From Callipepla californica brunnescens (lineage: Eukaryota > Chordata > Aves > Galliformes > Odontophoridae), in assembly GCA_023055505.1 (NCBI GenBank), contig JALIRH010000036.1, positions 2,170,001-2,234,000 of the forward strand: DNA of 64,000 bases, read 5' to 3'. Under the pieces are notes generated by a model that did not search any database, was not told the origin of the DNA, and worked only from the letters and a program-made list of their open reading frames with translations. Shown here in pieces: positions 12,101-22,226 of the stretch. The position numbers and the translations under genes are program-made. The first letter of the stretch is position 1. The number at the start of each line of letters is the position of its first letter.

Positions 12101-15100
12101 CAAAAAAATGATTCATAATTAAGACATTTTATTTACACCTTTACGGCAAAGCCACCGTTCGGATACTGCCAAGGTATTAACGTATAGACAAAGTTATTAT
12201 GTCCCACCAGAGAGGGAAGAAACTCAGTATTTTTAACTGTTTATTCACATTTGCTTCTTGTACAGCTACTTCTTCCAATAGTTCATTTTTCCACAGGCAA
12301 CAAATTCCACCAGCAGCGATGCCACAAATGCTCTGTTTTAGTGTGAACATATGGGGCGGCTCCTGAAACACGACCGCAGGTACACCCATTCCTCGAGGTG
12401 CCCAGCAGTCCCACTGCACACAGAACAAACTGCAGGAGGAGTTTCTGAAAGGCCAGCCCTGCTCAAGGACAGCAGAGGGGAAGGAGAAACCCCAGCGTGG
12501 CCACTGGGATCACCTGCAGTGAGCTGGGAAAGCCTCAGCCTACCCTCAGCAGGTCAGCCCCACGCAACCCTGCAGCAGAAGACAAATTTCAGCTATCTCA
12601 GTATTGCATTGGGTAAAGCAGCACTAGTGCAGTTCAGCAGCACGGGGTTCTCGCTCACGGTCACCAGAAATCAGCTCTGTTATTAAGGAACCTCCACTAG
12701 CAGCCAGCTCTGCACCCATGGCAGGGCTTAGCGACATACCCGTCCTCTTATTAAGGGAAAAAAACCAAAGCGGCTTTGTGAGCAGAAATAATGAAGACTC
12801 ATTTCTTATGGATGCATGTCTCGAGGTCGAATTCCCCGGTGTCCAATAAATGCCAGTTCCCACTGCAGCTTTTCCCACGGTTAGGAACACCTCTCTCCCG
12901 TGTGGATTCTTTAATGTCTAATAAGGGTTGCGCTCACGCTGCAGCTTTTCTCTCCATGGGGCCGCTAATCAGGTCTCCCTCCTCTATTAGAACTGCTCGT
13001 TTCCATTATACTCACGGGGACATCGCATCACTGAGACTGGGAGCAACCCCTGCGTCCTCGAGTTCAGCTCCAACTGCCTGGCGGGTTCAGAAGCCATCAG
13101 GGATGATCAGCACGCACGGCAACGGCACGTCAGCCTCGCTCGCTTAGCACACCAGAGTAAATAAGAATTATGCTGCTCCTGACCAGAACTACTCCCAGCA
13201 GCCTGAGGAGGCTGCAGAAATTTGTAGGAGCTCTGCAAGGGGGAGAACGCGCTCAGCTGCGCCGCATCGAGTGAGAGATGCACTGCCATTCCTCCTCGTC
13301 CGACCTACACAGACACACAGCCACACCAGCTTCCATCCCCAGGACGTTTTCCTTCCATCCTAAGGCACAATCTGTATTTTTTCCTCCCAGAACGTTGGTG
13401 GTGATATGTGACGTGAAATGCTTTCGGAATGGGATTCTCAAGCCTTGCTCTCAGGTCTGGGTCTGACCTGAAGCATGCACACGCATCACAACTGTGGGGG
13501 AATCTCACAATTAATCTCTCCTCATTCTTACATCAAAGGGTAAATCCCCACCTCGGTTCTGCTTCTCCAGGCCCTGCTTTGCATGTATTCAGCAGCAGAT
13601 GGAGGAAAATGCAGAGTCATAACATTATGGTCTCCCTGCCACGCTGTAAAGTTCGTTAAATATGTATCATCTTCAGGCTTAACGAGTCTCTGTGATCACT
13701 GGCTCATCCTCCAGCAGAACAAACTTCATAACCTGCCTCCTTACAAACTTCTGCATGTTTTCCAGGAAACAGGAGTCCAGAATGAGCTGAAATCATTCTT
13801 ATTTTTGCAACGTAGCAAAGCTTCTGCGCTGCTGACACTCCCAGCAAGTTGTTTCAGAGAAGACCAAAGGTTTGTTTTGTCTTTGATTACAGCGAGGCCA
13901 GTGTGCACGTCGTGGCGCATGCATTCAGGAGCGCGGCATCTCACGTGTGCAACCCATTCCTAAATCAGATGTGATCCTGTATACAAGGGAGGTAGTTATC
14001 CATTCTGAGCACTCATTCTTCTCACAGTCAGGATACAGATGAGGCCGGAAGACTTCTTCCTTCAGCAATGCCTACTTTAAACACACAGCTTGGCCATTTA
14101 TCTTTCTTATTTTGCCCTACTAACTGTTACGGGTCACCCGCAGCTGTCACAGAGAGCCTGAAAAGGGAATGCTGAACTAAGGCTCTGTGTGCTTTTTGGC
14201 AGCCAGCACCACCAGCGGGGACAGGAGGCATTCAGACCCACAGCAGCAGCAGATGGACCCGGCTCAGGGCTCTGAGCTGTACTGGAGCAGCACGCATCCT
14301 TCCAAAGGCTCCTGCAGCACACAGGGGAAGCTGAGGATGGGGAGAAGGTGTTCCTAATGAAGCCCATGCACTGAGAACATCGGCTCCCGTTTCTACCTGG
14401 AGCAAAACTGATTCACTGCTGATTAAAAAGAAGCTACAGCGTGGCGGCTCACTGAATAGAGAGCTGAAGGATGACTTCCAAACCAGCTCTGATCACGTAC
14501 CCAATCGCGTCTCTGCTACAGTTTGGTGTGAACCCAGCTCTGATTTCCTGTGGCATCAGAGGATGACAAAAGACACGTTAAGCCTTTGTACGTGGACAGG
14601 AGGGTATCCAAGAGGAACGTGTAAGCAGCTCAGCAGCAACTATGTGCAGAGCATCTCTGGTGCTGAGCACTGCCACCATCCATCTGCGCTGCTTCCAGAG
14701 AGGCTCGGGTTTATCGCCGTTCAGTTTTGTGAGATCAGACACTGCCAGTGCATCTTCATGAGATTTAAACGTGCGGGCTACAGATCTAAGCATACAAAAA
14801 AAAAAAAGGGCTTTCAATTTTAAGTTGTTAAGCTTAATTAAAAAGAGGAAGGGAATGGAAGCGAAGCAGCTCCCTTTTGTTCTTAAAAGATGCCTGGGTT
14901 TTCACACAGAAACCTGCTGCTGAGATTGGCTCTCGCTCTTCTCGTCATTAGTTTGTCCGAGCAGAAAACACATCCCGGTTCTGCATTATCACCCAAGTCA
15001 CCGTGAATATCTGGACCTCAGACAACGCATGAATATACAAAGCTGAGCACAGAGCCAAGCACACGCAGTGCTGCAGGGTGCGCTTCCAAAAATCCGCCCT

Positions 15101-18100
15101 GAGAAGTGCGTAGCTTCAAAGTGCACTCACAGACACTGCCTCGGCCATCAATCCACCCCGTTAACACATCAGGCTGCAGCAATCCCCGGGACATACTGCG
15201 GTGTATTTATGAAAAGTATGCAGCCACGTTTAATCTTTTATTAAAGGACGTTATCTTCGCGCTGCAGAATTGTGCAGATTGCACGCGATGATTACACAGT
15301 GTCAGCAGGTCAAACAATAACTATGGAAATGCAGGAGCCAAAGTACTCTCTGTGTTTTACTCGTTCCATAGAAGTCGTCATCACGTCTTAAAATACGACT
15401 GCAGCTGTGTGCTGGAGATGGGTTTTCAGGCTCAAGGAGCCCAGAGCTGACATTACTCGGCCACAGCAGGAGTGCCGGGCTGCCAGAAAGGCAGAGCTAC
15501 CCTGGCACGTACCGTTACCAGGTGGAAACCTGCAACAAGCAGCTTCTGTCTGATTTCCATTCACTGCTCAGATCCTCTTCCCTTGGAGACTCACGTGAAG
15601 GTAAGCCACCAAGCTGGTTGTTCACCGCCAGTTCCCATCTTCAGGCTCGTGTTCTTCCCACTAAACTCCAAATCTTGCTACCAACAGTAATCATATTTTC
15701 AAGTTTATTCATTAGTTCACTGTTTAAGAATGTTTGCCTTTCCAGTCCTTGGTTTCAGGGCATTCACAGACCTCAGCAAATTCACCCAACTTAATAAAAA
15801 CCACACACACAACATATCTCGCGAGCTAGCTTATTTTTGGTAGCCACCAAAATCAGAACCTACCCACCCCAGAAGCAACTTAACTGCTTACAGCCTCGGC
15901 ACCAGCAGCCCTCCCAGAATACCAGCCAAGAGGGATGAGCCTTGGCTTTGCCTCCTTCCCAGCTTCTCACAGAATCACACAGGTTGGAAAGGACTTCCAA
16001 GACCATCTTGTCACCACCAGTATTTCCCCACTGAACCATGTCCCCCAGGGCAACACCCAAACCTTTCCTGAACACCTCCATGGATATTGACTCAATCACC
16101 TTCCCAGTCAACCTATCTCACTCTTTTGGAGAAGAAATATTTCCTAGTACCCAACCTAAACAACCCCCAGCACAACTCAAGGCCGTTCCCTCTTCTCCTA
16201 TCACTGTTACATGGGAGAACAGGCCAACCCCCACCTCCCCACGACCCGGGGCTGGCCCTCCAGACAGCTCCTGACCCAGCAGGGCATACCTGTCCAAGCC
16301 ACGGGCTGCCAGCTTCTCCAGGAGATTACCACAGGAGACAGTGTCAAAGGGTTTTCTGAAGCCTGGTTACATCAACAGCCTTTCCCCCACCCACCAGGTG
16401 GGTCACTCGACCGCAGGACATCAGGTTGGTCAGGCAGGACCTGCCTTCCACAGGCTGGGCCTGACCCCTGGGTTGTCTTGGACATGATCTCACTCGAGAC
16501 AGCCAGCTCCATAACCATTCCTGGCACCGAGGTCAGGCTGACAGGTCTGTAGTTCCCCAGATTCTCTTTAAGACCCTTCTTGTAAGATGGGAGTCACACC
16601 AGTGAGCCTCCAGTCCTCCAGGGCCTCTCCAACTGACCAGGAACTTTGACAGATGTTGGAAAGTGACTTGGCTATCACCTCCACCATCTCCCTTAGAGCC
16701 CTCGACCCGGCCCCATGGACTTGTGACAGTCCACGCAGAGCAGTGGGTCCCTATTTCCAGCTGAACCATGGAAGGTTTATTCTGCTCCCCTTTCCAGTCT
16801 TGCAGGTCAGCTTGAGCATCTTGAGGATAACTGATCTGACTTTTACAGACAGGTGTAAAGGAGGCACTGAGAACCTCAGCTTTTTCTTTATCCTCAGCAG
16901 TCATGTTCCCAGCCACATCCAGTTGAGGACAGAGACCTTTAGTCCTCCTTTTACTGCTACTACAGTTCTTAAGAACTGTTTTTCATTCTCTTTTATGCCA
17001 GTGGCCAGATTGTGCTCAAGCCAAGCTATTGCCTTTCTAATCTTCTCCCTGCATATCCTAACGACTTCCTCATACTCTCTCCACGTTGCCCATCCCTTCT
17101 CCCACAGGAGGCAGACACTCTCTTCTGGAGTCTCAGCAAAAGCTCCCTGTTCATCCACGCTGATCTTCTCCGCCAGCTCATTTCTGACACAGGGGAACAG
17201 CCTGCTCCTGCACCTCTAAGACTTCCTTCTCGAGGGGCACCAGCCTTCCTGGACCCCTTTACCCTCCAGGACTGAATCCCAAGGGACTCACCCGACCAGT
17301 GTCCCTATCACTTCAAAGGCTCTGGAAGTCCAAGGCAGCAGTTCTGTTGTCCCCCCAACCCTCCTGACTTCACCAAGATTCAAGAACTCTACTGCTTCGT
17401 AGTCACTCTGCTCGCAACAGTCCCAACCTCACATCTCCCACCAGCAATTCTCAAAACACCTCCCAGCACCTCTTTTTAATACACGGTATTTCTCAGGTGT
17501 GTCTTCACACGCAGCAAGCATCTCCTGCTGCTGCACGAAAATAAAAGTGCAGGAAAATAAAAGCTCTAGGCTCATCTTGGCTCACCAGCATGCCCCAGCG
17601 CTGCAGCCTGCCCTCTGCTCAGATGGATATTGACTTCCTTTCCCATGAAATGCCAGCTGGTGCTGCTGGGCCCTCAGCAAAGACAAGGACCTAATTTTGG
17701 ACACACCTCAAGACTACATAAGGTCATCCGCCGGAGGACTTGGCATGACTTGCTGTCCTATGAAAAGCACTGGGGAAAAAAAAAAAAACAGTCAACAAGA
17801 CTAACAAGAAGAGCTCCGGGCCTTTCCTAGGCCCATTCTAGCTCGATGAATGGGTTTAATATGTGCATACGCCTCACAAGTCCTGTTAAGCTCTCCATCC
17901 ACTAGTCTGCTCTCCATGCTCACAGGAATGGACTCCACACAGAACCCAACGCTTCCTCCAGCCCAGCCTGGGCCACCACAACCACCAGGCTCCGGCAGCG
18001 CCTCGTGTACACGTACACCAGTCTCATTTAGCTCGTACGTGGTGGAGGCAGGCGAGCAGCAATCCGTCTGAAAGGGCATTAGGATTACTTCAGGGAACTG

Positions 18101-21100
18101 ACAGCAATTACAAGGAACACCAAAAGCCAGCGAAACTTCAGAGCAGTACTGCAGCGATAACTGATTCCTCACACCACAAACAAACGCAGCCAGGACCTCC
18201 GAAGGAACCTCGGGGAGCAAACAATGCTGGTAAGGCTCAGCACGCAGCAGAATTTTGTAACCAAGTGACCCCATCCACTTATCTTCCAAGCATGGCCCAG
18301 TGTACAGAAACTTATAACAGCAGCTTAGTCCAAATCCGCGCTCTGTGCAGCGTTTCGTTAAGTTTCTTTGCAGTAATTAGAGGCATTTCCCTGGCCAACG
18401 TGGCATCACCGAGCTGCACTGAAGAGCAGTGACTTCACAGCACCCAGGAACCGTGCTTACATTCCACAGTCCCAGCATCTCTCACCCAGGGGGTTTGTAA
18501 CCAGGCCTCCATGCTGCCCCGCGCCCACAAGATAAATCCCAGCATCCCTCCAAAGGCCCTGAGCCAGGGACGGGTCATCCCGCGTCCACACCTCTGCCTC
18601 TTCCCCAGAGCAACATAACGACTGAATAGAGATCTCCGCATGCAAAGCTGATTTAGAATAACTACCCACGTGTTTGCATCCGAAGCGATACCCAGCAACC
18701 GTAACTAGATGAGGAGCAGGAAAAGCTTGGGAACGTTCTGCAGCAGCCATCCTGCAGCTCGGCCCCACGCATCACTGCTCTCAGCACAGGGCAGGAGCTG
18801 GAGCTGCTGTGCCCTCACTCCCAGCCACCAGACAACACGCTGCTCATGAACCGACAGACCAAAGCTTGGGAGGCACTGAACGTCACACACACACACACAC
18901 ACACACTGCCCATCAGGGCTGGATTTTGCTCCTCAGAGCATTGACAACACAACGCACCCCACAGAAGGCAGCCTGCGTGCCTCGGAGCAGGGACCAGGGC
19001 AGCGTGGGGCTGGACAAAGCCTGCTGCTTTTCCAGAAGAAAACGCTCACAGCTATTTATCTGTTCTGAGAGCTCTGATCTGCAGCGTAATCACAATGAGA
19101 GCGCCTGTTCCTGAAACCCACGGTGTCTCGCAGTCCTGGATGCCACTCCGGACGTCTTAATTCTCCCACAGAGAGCACGATGGCATACCGAAGTCACGTG
19201 GCTTGCAATTAAGAGGCTTTCACTCCTCTCACCCTTTAAAACAGCAATAAAGGGACAAAGCCAGGTTCTCCCAGGGAAGGAAACTACACAAGGCCAGCAC
19301 TTGCACTGGGGACAACCGCTACTATATTTAGTTGCCTTGTTCTGCACGCTGCCGAGCATCTGCTCAGCAATGGCTGAGATGAGCTGGACGAACCCGAAGC
19401 GATCACTGCCACCGCTTCCCTGCGCCCCAACACCAGCACGGGGTTTGCTGAGTCTCAAGAGCAGAGCCCAGCACGGGGCACACACTGCTTTCGTGTTCAG
19501 CAACTCACTGAAAGAGAACACAGAGCCCCGGAACGAAGTGTTTCAGAAGGGAGAAGTGCCTATGAGAACAAAGCAGAAGCCTGGATTTCAGTTTGTGACA
19601 GCACAGACAAAACCCTGTGGGCTAGCAAGAAGAAAAGGAAATGTATGAATTCCTGCAAAACACCTTTTTCACCTTAATTCCTCCTGTCGGAAAATAAAAA
19701 ACAAGAGACCGAAGCCAAGCAAGGTTCCCAGAGCAAAGAGGGCACTGGATGGGAACAGGAAGAAGGAATAAAACAGCACTGCCCTCACGCCGAGCGCACG
19801 GCACGAAGTTTTAGGAGACACCCCCGGGTTTTGCTTCTTTAGAAACAAAATGGTCGTGTTTCTCAAACTTGCTCTGTGTGCAACAGCACGCCTGCACGCG
19901 TGCAGGCCGTAACATGGAAACTGCAGCTGAGTGCGAACGCAAACAGCCCCACGGGCGGCAGGAGCTCCGGGGGCACCGCTGCTCCCCAGGCACGCCATCC
20001 CACAGCCGAGGAGCGCGTCCACGCAGGGGGAAGCGTGGAAACGGCATTCTGCCCACGGCACGGCTCCCAGCTCCGGAGCCTCCCCCTCCTTTGCCGGCAC
20101 ACAAAGAGCCGGGCTGCTTTGTGCGGCTCTACCTGCGGTACCTGCGCCCGGACCCACGCGTGTTTTAGCCGCGTGTTTACTCGTGTCGGCTCAGCCGTCG
20201 CTGGAAAACCGTCGAGAGATGATGGGAACGGAGGGCTCAGCCTGGCAGCAAACCTCCTCCCGCAGCCACCAATCGAAACTCGCCGAGGTAAAAACAACCC
20301 AAAAAATCACTCAAAAAATAAACCCAAACAAGCGGGGGGGAATTCACGATCCCGAGCCCTGCCTTTTACATTTTTTTTTTCCCCCCGTCCATCTCCAAGC
20401 AACAGTGCCATAGCAACTTTTTCCCTGCTTTAATCTTACAAAAGCGGAGGAGAGGGCTGGACAAAAATAAAGAGCCAGAACGTCGAATCCCCGCTTCCAT
20501 TCAGCTCCGCGCGCTCTGCACGAACCCCAAAACGTTCCGCTCCGCACCACGCGGGCTCGGGGCTCCGGCCCCACGCGCCGCCCGTCCCGGGGAGCCCCGG
20601 CCCCACGCGCGGGCCGTCCCGGGCCCCGCCGCCATTTTAGGGCCCGGCTGGAGGCAGCCGAGCTCGGGCAGCGGTCCCGTCCCGGCCGCGCGGAGCGGAG
20701 CGAGGGCATCCCCCCGCTGCCCGCCGCCTGTCAGCGCGGCGCGGCCGCGTCTGCTTTTCCCATGGTGACTCACGGCGAAGGACGCGGAGCGCGCACGGAG
20801 CGCCCGGCGCTGTCAGCGCTCAGCCCGCAGCGGCCGAGGCCGCGCACCGCGGGGCCGCTACCCCGGCACGGGGCGCCCGGGGGCCGCGCACAACGGGAGG
20901 GAGCGCGCAGCTCCGGCACGGAACCGCGCGGATCGCCGCGGATCGCCGGCGCTTCTCCTCCGCGGACATCTCCGCGCTTCCCCGAGCGGTTCTCCGCGCC
21001 GCTCTCTCCCCGCGCCTCCCGGGCCCTTCCCGCCCTTCTCCCCGCCCCACTCACCGCTTGAAGTGCTCGATGATCTTCTCCTCCCGCACGTTCTCCGGCA

Positions 21101-21137
21101 GGTTGCCCACCCACAGGTGCCTGGTTTCCCGCACCAT
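2684..21137 (-). CDS. SPEN: SPEN (MINT/SHARP), N-terminal part, three exons, continues off the left edge
   Basis: Seen: coding exons 21137-21055, 6781-6461 and 3160-2684 join in frame with GT/AG borders and give about 293 residues. They begin MVRETRHLWVGNLPENV and end in an Arg/Ser-rich stretch. Residues about 6-81 form the first RRM, with RNP2 LWVGNL and RNP1 GVAAFVDF. The tail (about 85-293) is rich in RS, RGG and poly-Ser, with the near-vertebrate-invariant block LPSVVHRDIYRDD. Known of the family: SPEN is a protein of about 3600 residues with several RRMs and a C-terminal SPOC domain. It is a nuclear co-repressor recruiting SMRT/NCoR-HDAC, acts in Notch/RBPJ signalling, and binds Xist RNA in mammals. 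The further RRMs, the NR-interaction region and SPOC must lie left of position 1. Intron 1 is 14.3 kb and intron 2 is 3.3 kb. The start codon is preceded by a CpG-island 5' region. Identity is as certain as sequence memory allows. Confidence 0.97.
3161..6460. other. SPEN: SPEN intron 2
   Basis: AT-rich intron of 3.3 kb with short poly(A)/poly(T) tracts (for example 4658-4668 and 5319-5355). The region about 3180-4700 contains no coding signal on either strand. Nothing else supported. Confidence 0.8.
6461..6781 (-). CDS. SPEN: SPEN coding exon 2
   Basis: 321 nt between acceptor TTCTTGCAG (ending 6782) and donor GTAAGT (from 6460). It completes RRM1 (YGRVESVKILPKRGSEGG, then the RNP1 strand) and continues to RYERRLDG. 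A run of Gly codons read from C-rich plus-strand DNA (about 6521-6540) gives the local poly-Gly seen in vertebrate SPEN. Confidence 0.96.
9110..9560. promoter_or_regulatory. Intragenic CpG-rich block in SPEN intron 1
   Basis: GC- and CpG-rich sequence stands within otherwise ordinary intron. It contains CCAAGATGGAGG (9393-9404, YY1-like) and GCGCAGCGCC-type motifs. It could be an internal promoter or enhancer. The open frames across it on both strands lack any recognisable protein family and are explained by the low stop density of GC-rich DNA. Confidence 0.35.
10750..10862 (-). mobile_element. CR1 LINE 3' fragment
   Basis: The block GGCTTGGGTTGGAAGGGACC and its flanks are the antisense of the CR1 3' end, continuing into a diverged copy of the CCTTGAATGCCTCCAGGGATGG segment. 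It is about 110 bases and severely truncated. It gives independent support for an avian genome. Confidence 0.85.
12825..12985 (-). pseudogene. Decayed C2H2 zinc-finger array relic
   Basis: On the minus strand from about 12950 down, one frame reads EKSCSVSATLIRH, a stop, then RIHTGER. That is the canonical finger tail GKSFSxSSxLIRHQRIHTGER with Phe changed to Cys and Gln to TAA. A second copy 76 bases further down has GKSCSGNW, then a one-base shift, then GHRGIRPRD in place of RHQRIHTGE. The repeated word GCAGCTTTTC (12865-12874 and 12941-12950) marks the period. A third, partly deleted unit (LI ... GE) precedes them. No open frame survives and the knuckle cysteines are missing. It lies in SPEN intron 1, in SPEN's orientation. 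Confidence 0.55.
15965..17470 (-). mobile_element. CR1 LINE copy, 5'-truncated, dead, in SPEN intron 1
   Basis: The minus strand reads as a CR1-type non-LTR retrotransposon, the dominant LINE of birds. Translated pieces match CR1 ORF2: around 17158-16960 WREYEEVVRICREKIRKA and NLATGIKENEKQFLR, around 16900 DKEKAEVLSASF, around 16540-16500 a YRPVSLTS-like block with TSVPGM. Then comes LEKLAARGLD-like sequence near 16300 and the CR1 3' region with its GGTTGGAAAGGAC antisense at 15985. Frameshifts and stops are frequent, and much of the reverse-transcriptase core is missing, so it is a fossil. It lies in the same orientation as SPEN. The left border is at about 15965; the right border is approximate. 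Confidence 0.85.
18884..18906. repeat. (CA)n microsatellite
   Basis: Uninterrupted CA dinucleotides, about 11 copies, in SPEN intron 1. Confidence 0.95.
21055..21137 (-). CDS. SPEN: SPEN coding exon 1
   Basis: 83 nt, 27 codons plus two bases (phase 2). ATG at 21137-21135, donor GTGAGT at 21054. It encodes the start of RRM1 up to FKR. The exon lies inside the CpG island, and its 5' untranslated part must lie above 21137, in the GGC/GAG-repeat sequence. Confidence 0.96.
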
Positions 21138-21489
21138 GCTGCGCGCCGCGGGGCGAGCCCCGTGCCCCGGCTCCCGGCCTCCACCGCCGCCGCCGCCTCC
21201 TCCTCCCCCCGCGCTGCGCCGCCGCCGCCGCCGCCGCCTCCTCCTCCGCCGCCGCCTCTTCCGCCGCGGGGCCCCGCCGCCCTCAGCGCCGCCGGCTGCC
21301 TCCCCCCGCGGCGGCGGCCCCGGCGGACCACACCATCCCCCGCGGGGGGGCCCCGAGGCTCGCGGGCCGGCTGCGGGGCGGCGGGTTGCCCCTCGGCCGC
21401 TTTTCTTCCTCGGTGCCTCCCCCCGCCTCGGCCGTGGCTCACTCGCTGCCTCCTCCTCCTCCGTCAGCGGCAGCGCGGCACCCCCCCCC

Positions 21490-21525
21490 TCTCCTCCTCC
21501 TCCTCCTCCTCCTCCTCCTCCTCCG
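21490..21525. repeat. (CTC)n triplet repeat in the SPEN promoter/5'UTR
   Basis: A near-perfect CTC run of about 12 copies (GAG on the SPEN strand), 350-390 bases upstream of the start codon. Shorter CCG/CCT runs at 21180-21275 lie closer to the ATG. Confidence 0.9.
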
Positions 21526-21601
21526 CGCCCTTCGCTGCTCCGCCGCCTCGGGCCCGCTCGCCCCCCCCCCCCTTCTCTCGCGGCGCCACACGGGGGCCCC
21601 C

Positions 21602-21613
21602 GCGCAGGCGCAG
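21602..21613. promoter_or_regulatory. Second NRF1-like site in the SPEN promoter
   Basis: GCGCAGGCGCAG resembles the NRF1 consensus and is followed directly by TGCGCGC. It lies about 80 bases from the perfect NRF1 palindrome; paired sites of this type are common in CpG-island promoters. Confidence 0.5.
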
Positions 21614-21688
21614 TGCGCGCTCAGGCGCGCGGCCCCGGGGAGGAGGGAGGGGCGCGAACGCGCAACGCCCCGCGGGAGGGAGGGGGAG

Positions 21689-21700
21689 TGCGCATGCGCG
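21689..21700. promoter_or_regulatory. NRF1 consensus site
   Basis: TGCGCATGCGCG is a perfect palindromic NRF1 core, about 550 bases upstream of the SPEN start codon and inside the island. It is a likely SPEN promoter element and could also serve a divergent transcript. Confidence 0.7.
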
Positions 21701-22209
21701 GGGACGCGCAGGGAGAGGCGCTACGGGAGCGGAGCGGACAGAAAGCGGAGAGGAGCGGCGGAGGGATCGCGTTGCGAATAATAAAGTAATAGTAATAAAG
21801 GGCTGGGATGGGAAGGCACAGAGGAGGTACGGCAAAAAAAAAAATAAATGAGGCGGGAGCCCAAAGCGGGAGCCACGACGGAAAGTAATAAACGCGCGAG
21901 GTGGGTTGCGGGAAGCGAGGAAGGGTGCATGGCACAGCTCGGGGCCGCCGTGCGAGGTGCTGGGATGGGGTCTGCGAAATTAAGAGCAGTAATTAGTGAA
22001 CAAGGCGCGCAGTGCAGAGGAATAAAGGCAAAAAAGTAAGAGAAGGAGCTGCGGTGTGGAACAGAGGGAGCAGATGGAGCAGGGCAGGAAGGGCTGCTGT
22101 GCGAAAGCGGTAATGCAAAAACGAAAGCGGCCGTAGTGAGTGCTGAGGAAAGCACTACTGGAAAACCGCATTAAAAATGATAGGTGCCACGCGAAAAAAA
22201 TAAGAATAA

Positions 22210-22226
22210 GGGGGGGGGGGGGGGGG
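22210..22226. repeat. G17 homopolymer
   Basis: Seventeen G in a row just upstream of SPEN. Length here should be treated as uncertain because such runs are often misread. Confidence 0.85.

Larger units (their letters stand above)
6782..21054. other. SPEN: SPEN intron 1 (14.3 kb)
   Basis: Large first intron bounded by the verified splice sites. It holds the intragenic CpG block (about 9.1-9.6 kb), two CR1 fragments, the zinc-finger relic and a CA repeat. GC rises towards exon 1 from about 19.9 kb. Homeodomain- and SOX-like AT motifs cluster near 14.80-14.85 and 15.18-15.33 kb but no function can be assigned. No further exon recognised. Confidence 0.75.
20440..21771 (-). promoter_or_regulatory. 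SPEN: SPEN CpG-island promoter and 5' untranslated region
   Basis: Dense CpG with very high GC surrounds the SPEN start codon. Upstream of the ATG the minus strand carries long GGC/GGA and GAG runs (21180-21275 and 21490-21525), probably 5'UTR, followed by NRF1-type sites at about 21.60-21.70 kb. Downstream, in intron 1, a YY1-type GCCGCCATTTTA lies at 20628-20639. No TATA box is evident, as expected of a housekeeping island. The transcription start is not determinable by eye. Confidence 0.85.

Noticed and set aside
10750..17470. Retroviral or endogenous viral sequence
   Set aside because: The repeat-derived segments match CR1 non-LTR elements; no LTR pair, primer-binding site, or gag/env-like frame was seen.
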